From a virus, in IMG/VR virus record IMGVR_UViG_3300020129_000030, positions 1 to 45,855 of that record: 45,855 bases of DNA; one strand, written 5' to 3'. Each line of letters starts with the position of its first letter. Within the stretch, counting starts at the first letter, position 1. The position numbers and the translations under genes are program-made. Below the pieces are notes generated by a model. The model was not told the DNA's origin, made no database searches, and worked only from the letters and a program-made list of their open reading frames with translations. Positions 7,575 to 14,976 of the stretch are shown here, piece by piece.

Positions 7575-7729
7575 TGAACCCCGCTTCAGTCTCGAAGAAA
7601 GAGGCTGAGTTGTTGGTGGCGCACTACAAGGTAGAGGTCGCCCGTTGGGGACCCGAAGAGCAACACCTGATCGATGCAGCGAACCAGCACCTGTTCTACT
7701 GGTCGTGCATCCTCGCTGAGTTCGTCTGA
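7571..7729 (+). CDS. Small protein of unknown function
   Basis: 52 residues from ATG 7571 (ATGATG; the second ATG is an equal alternative). Helical, with aromatic residues near the C-terminus (HLFYWSCILAEFV). Overlaps the holin stop and the next start. In this position, just after the holin, it could belong to the lysis cassette, but no lytic motif is visible. Confidence 0.5.
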   Translation: MMNPASVSKKEAELLVAHYKVEVARWGPEEQHLIDAANQHLFYWSCILAEFV

Positions 7730-7962
7730 TGGACCCGGTGATCCAGATCAAGTCCATCGAATACAAAGCGATGGTCGATGCGATGGAGCTTGCCAGCGGA
7801 GAGTTCGATCTGATTCACGAGATGCTCGACATCGTGCAGATACCCCGCACCATCGATGACGAACGGTTGTCGGCGTCCCAACGCCTGTCCCACTACATCC
7901 AAGCGAACAGGACCTATGGCAACCTCATCAAGAAAGTCACAGGGGGTAACGCTCCTAATTGA
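7729..7962 (+). CDS. Small protein of unknown function
   Basis: 77 residues from ATG 7729 in overlap with the previous stop. Acidic and helical (KAMVDAMELASGEFDLIHEMLD), with no known motif. Its 3' end overlaps the presumed start of the exonuclease gene by 47 bases. Unknown function. Confidence 0.5.
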   Translation: MDPVIQIKSIEYKAMVDAMELASGEFDLIHEMLDIVQIPRTIDDERLSASQRLSHYIQANRTYGNLIKKVTGGNAPN

Positions 7963-8683
7963 CGCCGACGTGCTGGCGTACACCGCGGCCAACGGTGAGC
8001 AACCGATCTACGATTGGGGCGATGGTGTCACGAGTGTGTCAGTGGGCACACTCGAGGATGGGATAGCGGACGTACTACGCGAAGTGGAGAGGCTCAAAGA
8101 GAAGCTCCACGCTGACCGTGTGGTGCTCTGTCTATCCCATCCTGGGACACGCTTCCGCGAAGCGATCCTGCCGTCGTACAAAGCCAACCGTGTCACTAAG
8201 CCGCTGCTCGTGGACCCTATCCGCGATGCACTGGTGACGCAGCACGGCGCAGTGCGTCGCCCGGGTCTCGAGGGTGACGACGTGATTGGTATCTATGCCA
8301 CGCACCCGTACCTGATCCCCGGCCCGAAGGTGGTCGTGTCCATCGACAAGGACATGAAGCAGATTCCCGGGGTGCTCTACAACCCCGGCAAGGACACGCT
8401 GACGAAGATCAGTCGAGAAGAGGCGGACTACTACCACTTCTTCCAGACGCTCACAGGGGACCCGACAGACAACTACAAGGGTCTCCCAGGGTGTGGGCCT
8501 GTGGGTGCAGCGAAGATTCTCTCAGGGAATGACGGAGCTTGGCCTGCCATCGTCGAAGCCTACAAAGCCAAGGGCCTCACCGAAGCTGACGCACTGGTGC
8601 AAGCACGCGTGGCTCGCATCCTTCGTTCAACCGACTACGACTTCAAACGAAAGGTACCGATCCTGTGGCAACCACAAAGATAG
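7916..8683 (+). CDS. 5'-3' exonuclease, T7 gp6-like (PIN/FEN fold)
   Basis: 255 residues with this start. Seen in order: LLIDADVLAY with the first metal aspartates, a helical arch region, EGDDVIGI, SIDKDMKQ, and the helix-three-turn-helix DNA-binding segment GDPTDNYKGLPGCGPVGA. These are the conserved blocks of T4 RNase H/T7 gp6/Pol I 5' nucleases. It would remove RNA primers and degrade host DNA. The start is uncertain: ATG 7916 adds 14 residues before LLIDAD and has AGGA only 3 bases away, while the natural-looking start at LLIDAD has only an ATT (7958). The 3' end overlaps the next gene by 19 bases. Confidence 0.88.
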   Translation: MATSSRKSQGVTLLIDADVLAYTAANGEQPIYDWGDGVTSVSVGTLEDGIADVLREVERLKEKLHADRVVLCLSHPGTRFREAILPSYKANRVTKPLLVDPIRDALVTQHGAVRRPGLEGDDVIGIYATHPYLIPGPKVVVSIDKDMKQIPGVLYNPGKDTLTKISREEADYYHFFQTLTGDPTDNYKGLPGCGPVGAAKILSGNDGAWPAIVEAYKAKGLTEADALVQARVARILRSTDYDFKRKVPILWQPQR

Positions 8684-8940
8684 CGATCTTCCACGGTGGG
8701 CCGTTCGACCGGCACCAGAACGTGGTCGAGCGGTTCACGCCGACTGTGGAGTTCGCCGTGTTGGAGCCGCTGCGGGTGCCGCACGCTGAAAGCCAAGATC
8801 AATTTATTCTCCCAAGTCGCGCCATCTATCGCACGTTCACTCGCCCCATTCCAATACGGCAGGTGTGGGAGTTTGACGCTCGGTGGCAGTACATCCCCGA
8901 TCAGGAAGTGGCGCTCTACGTGTACGTGGGCACGCGATGA
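8665..8940 (+). CDS. Small protein of unknown function
   Basis: 91 residues from ATG 8665, overlapping the exonuclease end by 19 bases. It starts KIAIFHGGPFDRHQ and has several beta-strand-like stretches, ending VALYVYVGTR. The HGGP/DG-type start is seen in small uncharacterised phage proteins. Function unknown. The stop overlaps the next start (ATGA). Confidence 0.6.
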   Translation: MATTKIAIFHGGPFDRHQNVVERFTPTVEFAVLEPLRVPHAESQDQFILPSRAIYRTFTRPIPIRQVWEFDARWQYIPDQEVALYVYVGTR

Positions 8941-9371
8941 GTTGGCACACACGCCGACTCTACGCCCTCGAGAACGAGTACCTGCGACTGCCTGACTGCT
9001 CCCTTAACGAACTTCGCGACCTCATGGTCGACGTGTGGAACCGCCACGCCCCTGTGCGCTGGCGCAGTACACCACCCAAGCTCGAGTTCGGAGCAGGCAC
9101 GATGATGAACGGGCAAGTGTACTCGTACGCCGAGGGCAGGACACGCATCGTTCTCGTTGAGGACAACCGCGACAAGGCGACTCTCATTCACGAGATTACC
9201 CACACGCTTCGCAACGGAGATGTCACGCATGGCCCACGATTCGTGTCGCGATACTTTGGCCTGCTCGTTGATGAAGGTGTTGCGGCACTCGAGTACCTCA
9301 CGCTTGCGGCAACCCGTCATCGGCTCGACCCCCGCTGGATTCACCACTTCGACAAGGAACGAAATGGCTGA
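8937..9371 (+). CDS. Putative zinc metallopeptidase (HExxH)
   Basis: 144 residues from ATG 8937 (ATGA overlap; the longer frame from 8883 lies in the previous gene). The centre holds LIHEITH, an HExxH zinc motif, followed by THGPRFVSRYFGLL, which may give the third zinc ligand, as in SprT/WLM-like and phage M78-like minimal peptidases. No signal peptide or membrane anchor, so it would act in the cytoplasm. It could process a phage or host protein. A peptidoglycan peptidase is possible given the missing endolysin, but no binding domain supports it. Confidence 0.6.
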   Translation: MSWHTRRLYALENEYLRLPDCSLNELRDLMVDVWNRHAPVRWRSTPPKLEFGAGTMMNGQVYSYAEGRTRIVLVEDNRDKATLIHEITHTLRNGDVTHGPRFVSRYFGLLVDEGVAALEYLTLAATRHRLDPRWIHHFDKERNG

Positions 9372-9867
9372 CACGCAAGACCATCAGAAGTACCCGTACT
9401 TTGAACTTGGCGAGAGGGGCGAACTTGTGCTCTTGGCCGACAAGCCGAAGCAGGGGTTCATCCCCGCTGCGATGCTTGGAATCGGCGGTGCGCCAACTCG
9501 CGCAACCACGTTGCCGGAAGCAGCGGCAGACCGAAAGAAGTTCCCCGTAGCCAGTGGTGTACTCGACTACTTTCCCGATGCGCTAGTAGCAATCTCGCAT
9601 CTGTCATTCAAGGGGAACGAGCAGCACAACCCTGGCAAGCCGCTGCATTGGGCACGGGGCAAGTCGAACGATCACTCCGACACGATGCTCCGTCACTTCC
9701 TGCAACGCGGGACACTCGACACCGATGGCGTCCGTCACAGCGTGAAGATGGCGTGGCGTGCTCTGGCGTTGCTTCAGGAAGAGATCGAGAAGGAACGCCC
9801 CCATACCTACTGCGTCCGTTGTGACAGCCATCACACGACGCAGCCCTGTCCCCATGCCAATATCTGA
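9364..9867 (+). CDS. dATP/dGTP diphosphohydrolase-like protein
   Basis: 167 residues from ATG 9364, with AAGGAA at 9354-9359. Residues around 55-140 contain RKKFPVASGVLDYFPDAL, NEQHNPGKPLHWARGKS, DHSDTMLRHFL and DTDGVRHSVKMAWRALALLQ, the signature of the phage family annotated as dATP/dGTP diphosphohydrolase N-terminal (PF18909 from memory). A C-terminal CVRCDSHHTTQPCPH stretch looks metal-binding. The enzyme would change the purine nucleotide pool, and the HAD nucleotidase encoded 290 bases downstream fits the same task. No PurZ-like gene is present, so a 2-aminoadenine genome is not implied. Confidence 0.75.
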   Translation: MADTQDHQKYPYFELGERGELVLLADKPKQGFIPAAMLGIGGAPTRATTLPEAAADRKKFPVASGVLDYFPDALVAISHLSFKGNEQHNPGKPLHWARGKSNDHSDTMLRHFLQRGTLDTDGVRHSVKMAWRALALLQEEIEKERPHTYCVRCDSHHTTQPCPHANI

Positions 9868-9958
9868 TGACGTTCTTGCTGGATGGGCACTGATCGTTCT
9901 GGTGCTCATCGTCGGCGGCATCATCGGCCTGTTTGAAGACAAACCCCCAAGGGAGTGA
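9854..9958 (+). CDS. Tiny single-TM peptide
   Basis: 34 residues from ATG 9854, inside the end of the previous gene by 14 bases. One strong hydrophobic helix (about residues 8-27, WALIVLVLIVGGIIGLF) and a charged tail EDKPPRE. Unknown function. The longer frame from 9758 is rejected because it lies within the diphosphohydrolase gene. Confidence 0.5.
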   Translation: MPISDDVLAGWALIVLVLIVGGIIGLFEDKPPRE

Positions 9959-9959
9959 G

Positions 9960-10160
9960 ATGGCACGAGCGTCCTACATCTATCTGGTCCCTCGTCCCGG
10001 CATCGATCCTACGGAAGCTCGCGAGGTTTGCTCCGAGGATGTGTATGCAGCGTTCACTGTAAAGCACGAGGCACTCTCATTCTGCAGGATGTGTGAACTG
10101 CCTCAGCGATTGTTCCGGTTACCGGACGGACGCCTTGAACAAGGAGTATGGATCGAATGA
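9960..10160 (+). CDS. Small protein of unknown function
   Basis: 66 residues from ATG 9960 with AAGGGAG just upstream; the in-frame ATG 9933 lies in the preceding gene. Contains CRMCELP near residue 46. No family recognised. The stop overlaps the start of the nucleotidase gene (ATGA at 10157-10160). Confidence 0.5.
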   Translation: MARASYIYLVPRPGIDPTEAREVCSEDVYAAFTVKHEALSFCRMCELPQRLFRLPDGRLEQGVWIE

Positions 10161-10714
10161 GATTCGGCATCGACCTCGACGGCGTCTGCTACCAGTGGGA
10201 CAAGACAGCCCGCTATATGCTGCGCGAAGTGCTGCCCGACAGTCAGTACAAGTCCCCTGTAGGACCCCTAAGCCAAGAGTCCCAAGATTGGGACTACATC
10301 GAGCGGCACGTCAGCAAAGAGGACTGGCAGTGGCTGTGGACCGAAGGCGTGCGCCTCGGCCTCTTCCGCCACGGTCACCTGTACCCCGGGACGATCAAGT
10401 ACCTGCACGCCCTTGCGTCCCTTGGGGAACTCATTGTGATCACCCATCGCCCCAAGTCGGCAGTCGAAGACACGCTGGCGTGGCTGGTGTACCAGCAACT
10501 CCCGCTCTCTGGCATCCACATCCTGACCAACCAGGAACCGAAGACGAGCGTGAAGTGCGACGTGTACATCGATGACAAGCTCGAGAACGTCATCGCCCTC
10601 GCGACGACCGGTGCTCGCGTGTACCTGATGGATCGTCCGTGGAATTACGGACTGACGCCAGCAGGGGTTGTCCGAGTGTTTGGCTGGAAAAATTTCTACG
10701 ACGAAGTCCGTTAG
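10157..10714 (+). CDS. HAD-family 5'(3')-deoxyribonucleotidase-like protein
   Basis: 185 residues. Motif I is GIDLDGV with D6 and D8 as nucleophile and acid/base; motif II is VITHRP around residue 95; motif IV is VYIDDKLEN around residue 137. These place it in the HAD superfamily near NT5C-type nucleotidases found in many phages, which dephosphorylate deoxynucleoside monophosphates. ATG 10157 gives the ATGA overlap; ATG 10148 is in frame three codons earlier but sits only 1 base after AAGGAG. It is the last gene before the structural promoter and likely acts with the diphosphohydrolase. Confidence 0.75.
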   Translation: MRFGIDLDGVCYQWDKTARYMLREVLPDSQYKSPVGPLSQESQDWDYIERHVSKEDWQWLWTEGVRLGLFRHGHLYPGTIKYLHALASLGELIVITHRPKSAVEDTLAWLVYQQLPLSGIHILTNQEPKTSVKCDVYIDDKLENVIALATTGARVYLMDRPWNYGLTPAGVVRVFGWKNFYDEVR

Positions 10715-10721
10715 CCACCTA

Positions 10722-10754
10722 CCCCGCGGGCCGCACCAGTTGTGGCTCCCGGGG
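10722..10754 (+). terminator. GC-rich hairpin before the structural promoter
   Basis: CCCC (10722-10725) and GGGG (10751-10754) close an imperfect hairpin with an inner GGG/CCC and GCAC/GTG pairing. Only a short T-containing stretch follows. It separates the replication operon from the promoter at 10762 and could terminate or attenuate the upstream transcript. No clear U-tract, so this is a weak call. Confidence 0.3.
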
Positions 10755-10761
10755 ATTTCTA

Positions 10762-10790
10762 GGGGTAAACGCTGATAGACGCACTACCCC
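10762..10790 (+). promoter_or_regulatory. Phage RNA polymerase promoter (copy 1, structural genes)
   Basis: GGGGTAAACGCTGATAGACG followed by CACTACCCC. It is one of four near-identical copies (others at 36757, 43244 and 45837). The GAC-G-CACTA part resembles the GACTCACTA core of T7 promoters, and all copies lie upstream of genes in the same direction. It would drive the portal-to-terminase block. That the cognate enzyme is the window's own RNA polymerase is inferred. Confidence 0.8.
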
Positions 10791-10804
10791 CGAAGGAATT
10801 TCTC

Positions 10805-11014
10805 ATGGACGTAGCAATCGGCCACATGGTGTCCGCTGACTTACTCGCGGCCCTCAAAGAGTTCTTCCCGCTTCAACGCCCGCAAGCAACCGACAACGAG
10901 CGCACGATCTGGATCAAGTCGGGGAACCAAGAGGTCATCGAGTTTCTGCAACGGCAGTTCGATGATTCGATCAATCAAGCATTGGAGAACTCCAAGGATG
11001 TGTCTCGCCCCTAA
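10805..11014 (+). CDS. Small protein of unknown function, first gene of the structural block
   Basis: 69 residues from ATG 10805 with AAGGAA at 10793-10798. It reads as two helices with a charged strand between (ERTIWIKSGNQEVIEFLQRQ). Lies 15 bases after the promoter and overlaps the next gene by 17 bases. Possibly a head-assembly accessory in the place of T7 genes 6.5-7.3; nothing specific is visible. Confidence 0.55.
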   Translation: MDVAIGHMVSADLLAALKEFFPLQRPQATDNERTIWIKSGNQEVIEFLQRQFDDSINQALENSKDVSRP

Positions 11015-11189
11015 GCCGCCGCAGATGCCGGTGCAGCAACCGCTGCCCCCGACAGCCGCGCCGGTAGCACCTGAGGCTCCCGCGGATTCCAGCTTGGCAA
11101 ACCCGCGAGCCGCGGCATCAGCACGCCGTAACCTTCGCATCGATCTGAATACCGGAACGGGTGGCAGCGGTCTAGCTATCCCGCAGTAG
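10998..11189 (+). CDS. Small proline/alanine-rich virion-associated protein
   Basis: 63 residues from ATG 10998 (GGAG at 10984-10987). The first half is rich in P, Q and A after MCLAPKPPQ; the second half has ARRNLRIDL and a glycine-rich end GGSGLAIPQ. Proteins with this start and end are often found just before the portal gene in podophages and are thought to be minor head proteins. Role inferred from position and pattern only. Confidence 0.6.
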   Translation: MCLAPKPPQMPVQQPLPPTAAPVAPEAPADSSLANPRAAASARRNLRIDLNTGTGGSGLAIPQ

Positions 11190-11196
11190 GCTGACC

Positions 11197-12744
11197 ATGA
11201 GCCTAAAGAACCGGTATCAACAACTCCTCACTTTTCGCGAAATCTATCGCCTCCGTGCGATTGACTGCGCGAAACTGTCTATCCCGACGATGTTCACCCT
11301 GCAAGCTGAAACGCAGGGCGTGCGCTTCCCGACACCTTGGCAATCAATGGGTGCCCGTTGCGTGAACAATCTCGCGGCCAAGCTTCTCCTCACGCTATTC
11401 CCCCCTAACGCCCCGTTCTTTCAACTTGCAATCGACGACTTCCAGATTCAGAAGATGACCGGCCAAGCAGGTCTCCGTGCTCAGGTCGATGAAGCTCTGA
11501 ACAAGATGGAACGTGCGGTTGCGACAGAGATTGAAACTTCGTGTACTCGTCCAGCATTGTTCGAGGCACTGAAGCAACTGATCGTCGGTGGGAATACGCT
11601 TCTTGTTGTCGCCCCAAACAATCGCATCCGTGTCTACAAGTTGTCGCACTTCGTCTGCAAGCGAGACCCCGCTGGCAATCCTTTGGAAATCGTAACGAAG
11701 GAAGCTATCAGCCCGCTCGAGCTTGGTGACGAACTGCGTGCTGCGCTGAACATCGCGAGTGGCAACGGTCCCCCGAAGCCTGACGATTCTCTCGACCTGT
11801 ACACAGGTTGGCGGCTCGTGCAGATGGGTGGCTCCGCGATCTGGAAGGTGCATCAAGAAATCAACGATCAAGTTCTGCCCAACTCCAACGGGTCCTACCC
11901 GAAGGACAAGTGTCCCGCCTTACCGCTGCGCTGGAACTCCCTCGACAACGAGGACTACGGGCGCGGCATCTTCGAGGAATATCTGGGTGACTTCAAGTCG
12001 CTCGAGGGTCTGCAGAAGGCTATCGTGCAAGGGGCAGCGGCTGCGGCCAAAATCCTCTTCCTCGTCAAGCCCAACAGCACCACGAAGAAGTCGACGATCA
12101 CCGAGAGTGAATCCGGCGACGTGATGTCGGGCAACGCTGAGGACGTAACTGTCCTGCAGATGAACAAGTACAACGACTTCAAGGTCGCGCTGGACACTCG
12201 CAATGAAATCATCAAAGCGCTGTCGTTCGCCTTCATGCTCAACACTGCGGTGCAGCGTGACGGGGAGCGTGTTACTGCGGAAGAAATCCGCTACATGGCG
12301 CAGGAGCTTGAGTCCTCCCTTGGGGGCGTCTATTCGACGCTTTCTGCGGACCTTCAGCTTCCTCTGGTCGAAGTCCTGATGGGCAATATGCAGCGTGCTG
12401 GTCGGCTCCCAACTCTCCCCAAGGGGACAGTCAAGCCGATGATCACGACTGGTGTTGCTGCTATCGGACGTGGCTCAGACTCTGCGAGGCTCGACTCGTT
12501 CCTGCAGAAGATCGAACCGCTCGGCCCGACCGCACTCGCCTACCTCAACATGGGCGACATGATCAAGCGTGTCGGCACTGGTGAAGGTATCGACATGGAC
12601 GGCCTCGTCAAGCCAGATCAACAGGTCCAGCAAGAGCAGCAGCAGCAAGCGATGCAGGAAGCTGCAACGAAGGCTGCACCCAACATCGTGAACAAGGGCG
12701 CTGAGATGATGCAGGCCCAACAAGGAGCACCGGCCAATGGCTAG
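11197..12744 (+). CDS. Portal (head-tail connector) protein, T7 gp8-like
   Basis: 515 residues (T7 gp8 is 536). The N-terminal region LTFREIYRLRAIDCAKLSIPT and TPWQSMGARCVNNLAAKLL are typical of T7-type connectors; later blocks include LPLRWNS, RDGERVTAEEIRYMAQELE and a glutamine-rich C-terminus (residues about 472-490). The protein would form the dodecameric vertex through which DNA is packaged and to which the tail attaches. It sits directly before the scaffold and capsid genes, as in T7. Confidence 0.92.
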   Translation: MSLKNRYQQLLTFREIYRLRAIDCAKLSIPTMFTLQAETQGVRFPTPWQSMGARCVNNLAAKLLLTLFPPNAPFFQLAIDDFQIQKMTGQAGLRAQVDEALNKMERAVATEIETSCTRPALFEALKQLIVGGNTLLVVAPNNRIRVYKLSHFVCKRDPAGNPLEIVTKEAISPLELGDELRAALNIASGNGPPKPDDSLDLYTGWRLVQMGGSAIWKVHQEINDQVLPNSNGSYPKDKCPALPLRWNSLDNEDYGRGIFEEYLGDFKSLEGLQKAIVQGAAAAAKILFLVKPNSTTKKSTITESESGDVMSGNAEDVTVLQMNKYNDFKVALDTRNEIIKALSFAFMLNTAVQRDGERVTAEEIRYMAQELESSLGGVYSTLSADLQLPLVEVLMGNMQRAGRLPTLPKGTVKPMITTGVAAIGRGSDSARLDSFLQKIEPLGPTALAYLNMGDMIKRVGTGEGIDMDGLVKPDQQVQQEQQQQAMQEAATKAAPNIVNKGAEMMQAQQGAPANG

Positions 12745-12865
12745 CGCTATCCCAGTTTCGTTCGACACGAACAAGCCCGCGGCACCGGACAAGGAGCAGG
12801 CCCCTAAGCCCGCCCCGACTCCGGTGCCGGTCACCGGGCACAACGCCACGAGGCAAGACCACTAA
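12737..12865 (+). CDS. Small proline-rich protein of unknown function
   Basis: 42 residues from ATG 12737, overlapping the portal stop by 8 bases, with AAGGAG at 12722-12727. It is rich in P, A and K (APKPAPTPVPVTG) and probably disordered. The stop overlaps the next ATG (TAATG). Likely a minor or linker protein; too short to classify. Confidence 0.5.
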   Translation: MASAIPVSFDTNKPAAPDKEQAPKPAPTPVPVTGHNATRQDH

Positions 12866-13092
12866 TGGCTATCCGCAAAGTCAACGTGCAGCCCGCCGTC
12901 GACAAGAATGGCGTACCGCTGCCGCCCGACTACGTCACGCAAGTCCGTGAGAATCTCGGGTCCCCTTCGGACTACACGAGTGAAGGCGAAACGTCTGAGC
13001 GTAAAGTCGAGATGGATGTCATGTCTCGCAACGCTGAAGGCAACTCCGTGATTGTTCCGCACGTCCACACGTTTACGCGAGTCGACCACTAA
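12865..13092 (+). CDS. Small protein of unknown function
   Basis: 75 residues between portal and scaffold, starting in a TAATG overlap and ending in another. Contains NGVPLPPDYVTQVRENLGSPSDY and a histidine-containing end (VPHVHTFTRVDH). No family recognised; the position suggests head assembly. Confidence 0.55.
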   Translation: MAIRKVNVQPAVDKNGVPLPPDYVTQVRENLGSPSDYTSEGETSERKVEMDVMSRNAEGNSVIVPHVHTFTRVDH

Positions 13093-13967
13093 TGGCTGAA
13101 ACGCAAGCTGCTGCCGCAACGACAACTCCTGTCGCTGCTCCTGCCCCGGTACCCGGCTCTGCTGAGTACACCGCTGCTATGGCGGCGAAGGGTGCGAACA
13201 CCGTAGTCACCAACGCTGATGGCACAACCATCGCACCCGCTGCTCCCGTCGCGGCACCGGCCAAGGCTGCACGTCCTGCCCACGTTCCCGAGAAGTTCTG
13301 GAATGCGGACAAGGGTGAAGTCAACGTCGAGGCCCTGGCAAAGTCATACACGGAACTCGAGAAGGCGAAGCCTGCTCCTGCTGCCGATCCGACGAAGCCC
13401 GCGGAGAGCAAGCTCGGCATCCCCCCTGCGGACCCCAATGCGGCTGTCGCTGCTGCCGGTCTCGACATGGCGGCGCTGCAGACCGAGTTCACCGCCAAGG
13501 GTGACCTGACTCCCGAGTCGTACGCAGCGCTGGACAAGGCTGGCATTCCGAAGCCGATGGTCCAAGCGTACATCGAAGGCCAGAAGGCCCTTGCTGCTCA
13601 GTACGACGCTGAGGCGTTCACCACTGCCGGTGGCGAAGACAACTACGGCAAGCTCACTGCGTGGGCGAAGACTGGCCTGACGGCTGACGAACAGACTGCG
13701 TTCAATCGCGCTGTAACGTCGGGCGATAGGCCGCAGATGAAGCTCGCTGTGGCGGGACTGAAGTCCCGCTACGAGCAGAACTTCGGTACGACGCCCAATC
13801 TCGCACAAGGCACCGCTGGCACCGCTTCTGGTGACGTGTACGCCTCGGCCCGTGAGATGACGACCGACATGAAGAACCCGCTCTACAAGACAGATGCGGC
13901 GTACCGCGCAAGGGTGGAAGCCAAGATTGGCCGCTCGCCTGCGCTCGGCACGGTGTTTACCCGCTAG
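13092..13967 (+). CDS. Scaffolding (capsid assembly) protein, T7 gp9-like
   Basis: 291 residues, alanine- and proline-rich for the first 80, then EKFWNADKGEVNVEALAKSYTELEKAK, a block typical of podophage scaffolds, followed by a helical acidic middle (AVAAAGLDMAALQTEF, ALDKAGIPKPMVQAY) and a C-terminal segment that would contact the shell. Lies between portal and capsid genes as expected. It would be inside the procapsid and leave at DNA packaging. Confidence 0.88.
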   Translation: MAETQAAAATTTPVAAPAPVPGSAEYTAAMAAKGANTVVTNADGTTIAPAAPVAAPAKAARPAHVPEKFWNADKGEVNVEALAKSYTELEKAKPAPAADPTKPAESKLGIPPADPNAAVAAAGLDMAALQTEFTAKGDLTPESYAALDKAGIPKPMVQAYIEGQKALAAQYDAEAFTTAGGEDNYGKLTAWAKTGLTADEQTAFNRAVTSGDRPQMKLAVAGLKSRYEQNFGTTPNLAQGTAGTASGDVYASAREMTTDMKNPLYKTDAAYRARVEAKIGRSPALGTVFTR

Positions 13968-13969
13968 TC

Positions 13970-14305
13970 ATGTGGGCATGGTTCCGCAACAAACGTGAAG
14001 CGGCAGCGCTCAATACGACGCTGCTTGCCCTACTCATCGAACTCATCTCAAGGAATGAAATGGCCTCTGCTGACCTCAGCAAGTTGTCCGCCGTCATCGA
14101 CGAACTCGCGAAGCGCGGAAGCGTTCTCAGTGCGGATGTCGCGGCGCTGATCACCGAAGTTCTCGCCCTGCGTGCTGGTGTGGATCAGCCCGCTGTCGAC
14201 GCCCTGCAAGCCAAGGCGCAAACCGTGCTGGATGGTGTCAACCAAAGCATCGGAAGCGCTGAAGCGACTGTGCCCCCGGCACCCGTCGTTGCCCCGGCTG
14301 CGTAA
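13970..14305 (+). CDS. Small helical head-region protein, two possible starts
   Basis: 111 residues from ATG 13970, or 81 from ATG 14060. The shorter form has the stronger ribosome binding site (AAGGAATGAA directly before it) and begins MASADLSKLSAVIDELA; the longer adds a hydrophobic helix (TTLLALLIELI) but has no clear site. The body is helical and alanine-rich with a PPAPVVAPAA tail. Similar small helical proteins lie beside capsid genes in many podophages. Function unknown. Confidence 0.55.
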   Translation: MWAWFRNKREAAALNTTLLALLIELISRNEMASADLSKLSAVIDELAKRGSVLSADVAALITEVLALRAGVDQPAVDALQAKAQTVLDGVNQSIGSAEATVPPAPVVAPAA

Positions 14306-14332
14306 GTCAACTCCAACTTCCGAAAGTCCCCA

Positions 14333-14884
14333 ATGGATATCTCCCTCCACGGTACTCCCCCGGTGGGAGCATCCGTAACAAGCGGCACAATCTCCACGTT
14401 CTCAGCAGTCGGTGCGGGTGACGTAACGATCAACACTGTCGCGATGCCTGCGATGGGCGCTGTAGCGTCCGCCGCTGCTCGTTGCGACCAGATCGTCGCT
14501 GCGATCAACTCGATGCAGAACGTCACCGGCATCCTCGCTGTCAAGGTTACGACCACCACGTTCAAGCTTCAGGCATCTGTCGCAATCGTGGTCGCAGCGC
14601 TTGGCGGCACGGCAACGCTGGCGAACACCGGCCTCACCGCTGGTACGACTGCTCTCGGTGCGATGTCGATCCTCGACACGCGCAAGCAGTTCGGCACCAA
14701 CAAGACGCCGAGTGCTCAAGACGTGGTCAAGGTCGGTAACGGCTGGATGACTGTCGCCAATGCTCTCGAGCTTGGCCTGCTTGTCGTCGTGAACGGCAAC
14801 CCCGTTGACGGTGGCTTCGATGATCGCGCAGGCATCATCGAGCAGACGCAAGCGGCGCAGACACCGACCCGTGTCGACGCGTAA
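14333..14884 (+). CDS. Putative virion protein, beta-rich
   Basis: 183 residues rich in A, T, V and G. Residues 15-95 (GTISTFSAVGAGDVTINTV ... CDQIVAAINS ... VTGILAVKV) recall the repeated strand pattern of flagellin-hook IN-type motifs. C-terminal part includes KVGNGWMTVANALELGLLVV. Lies between scaffold and capsid; a decoration or head-fibre role would fit, but this is inference. The start has GAAAG at 14321-14325 as a weak site. Confidence 0.5.
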   Translation: MDISLHGTPPVGASVTSGTISTFSAVGAGDVTINTVAMPAMGAVASAAARCDQIVAAINSMQNVTGILAVKVTTTTFKLQASVAIVVAALGGTATLANTGLTAGTTALGAMSILDTRKQFGTNKTPSAQDVVKVGNGWMTVANALELGLLVVVNGNPVDGGFDDRAGIIEQTQAAQTPTRVDA

Positions 14885-14976
14885 TGACGTAACCGGAGAT
14901 GCGCTTATCTCGAAGCCCGCCAGCGATCTGTATCGCAGCGGGTGGGATCGCATCTTCGCCCAACCCAAGGAAACAC

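Noticed and set aside
9364-9867. Sign of a 2-aminoadenine (Z) genome
   Set aside because: The diphosphohydrolase-like protein alone does not show it; no PurZ or DatZ gene is present and the DNA polymerase is of the ordinary T7 type.
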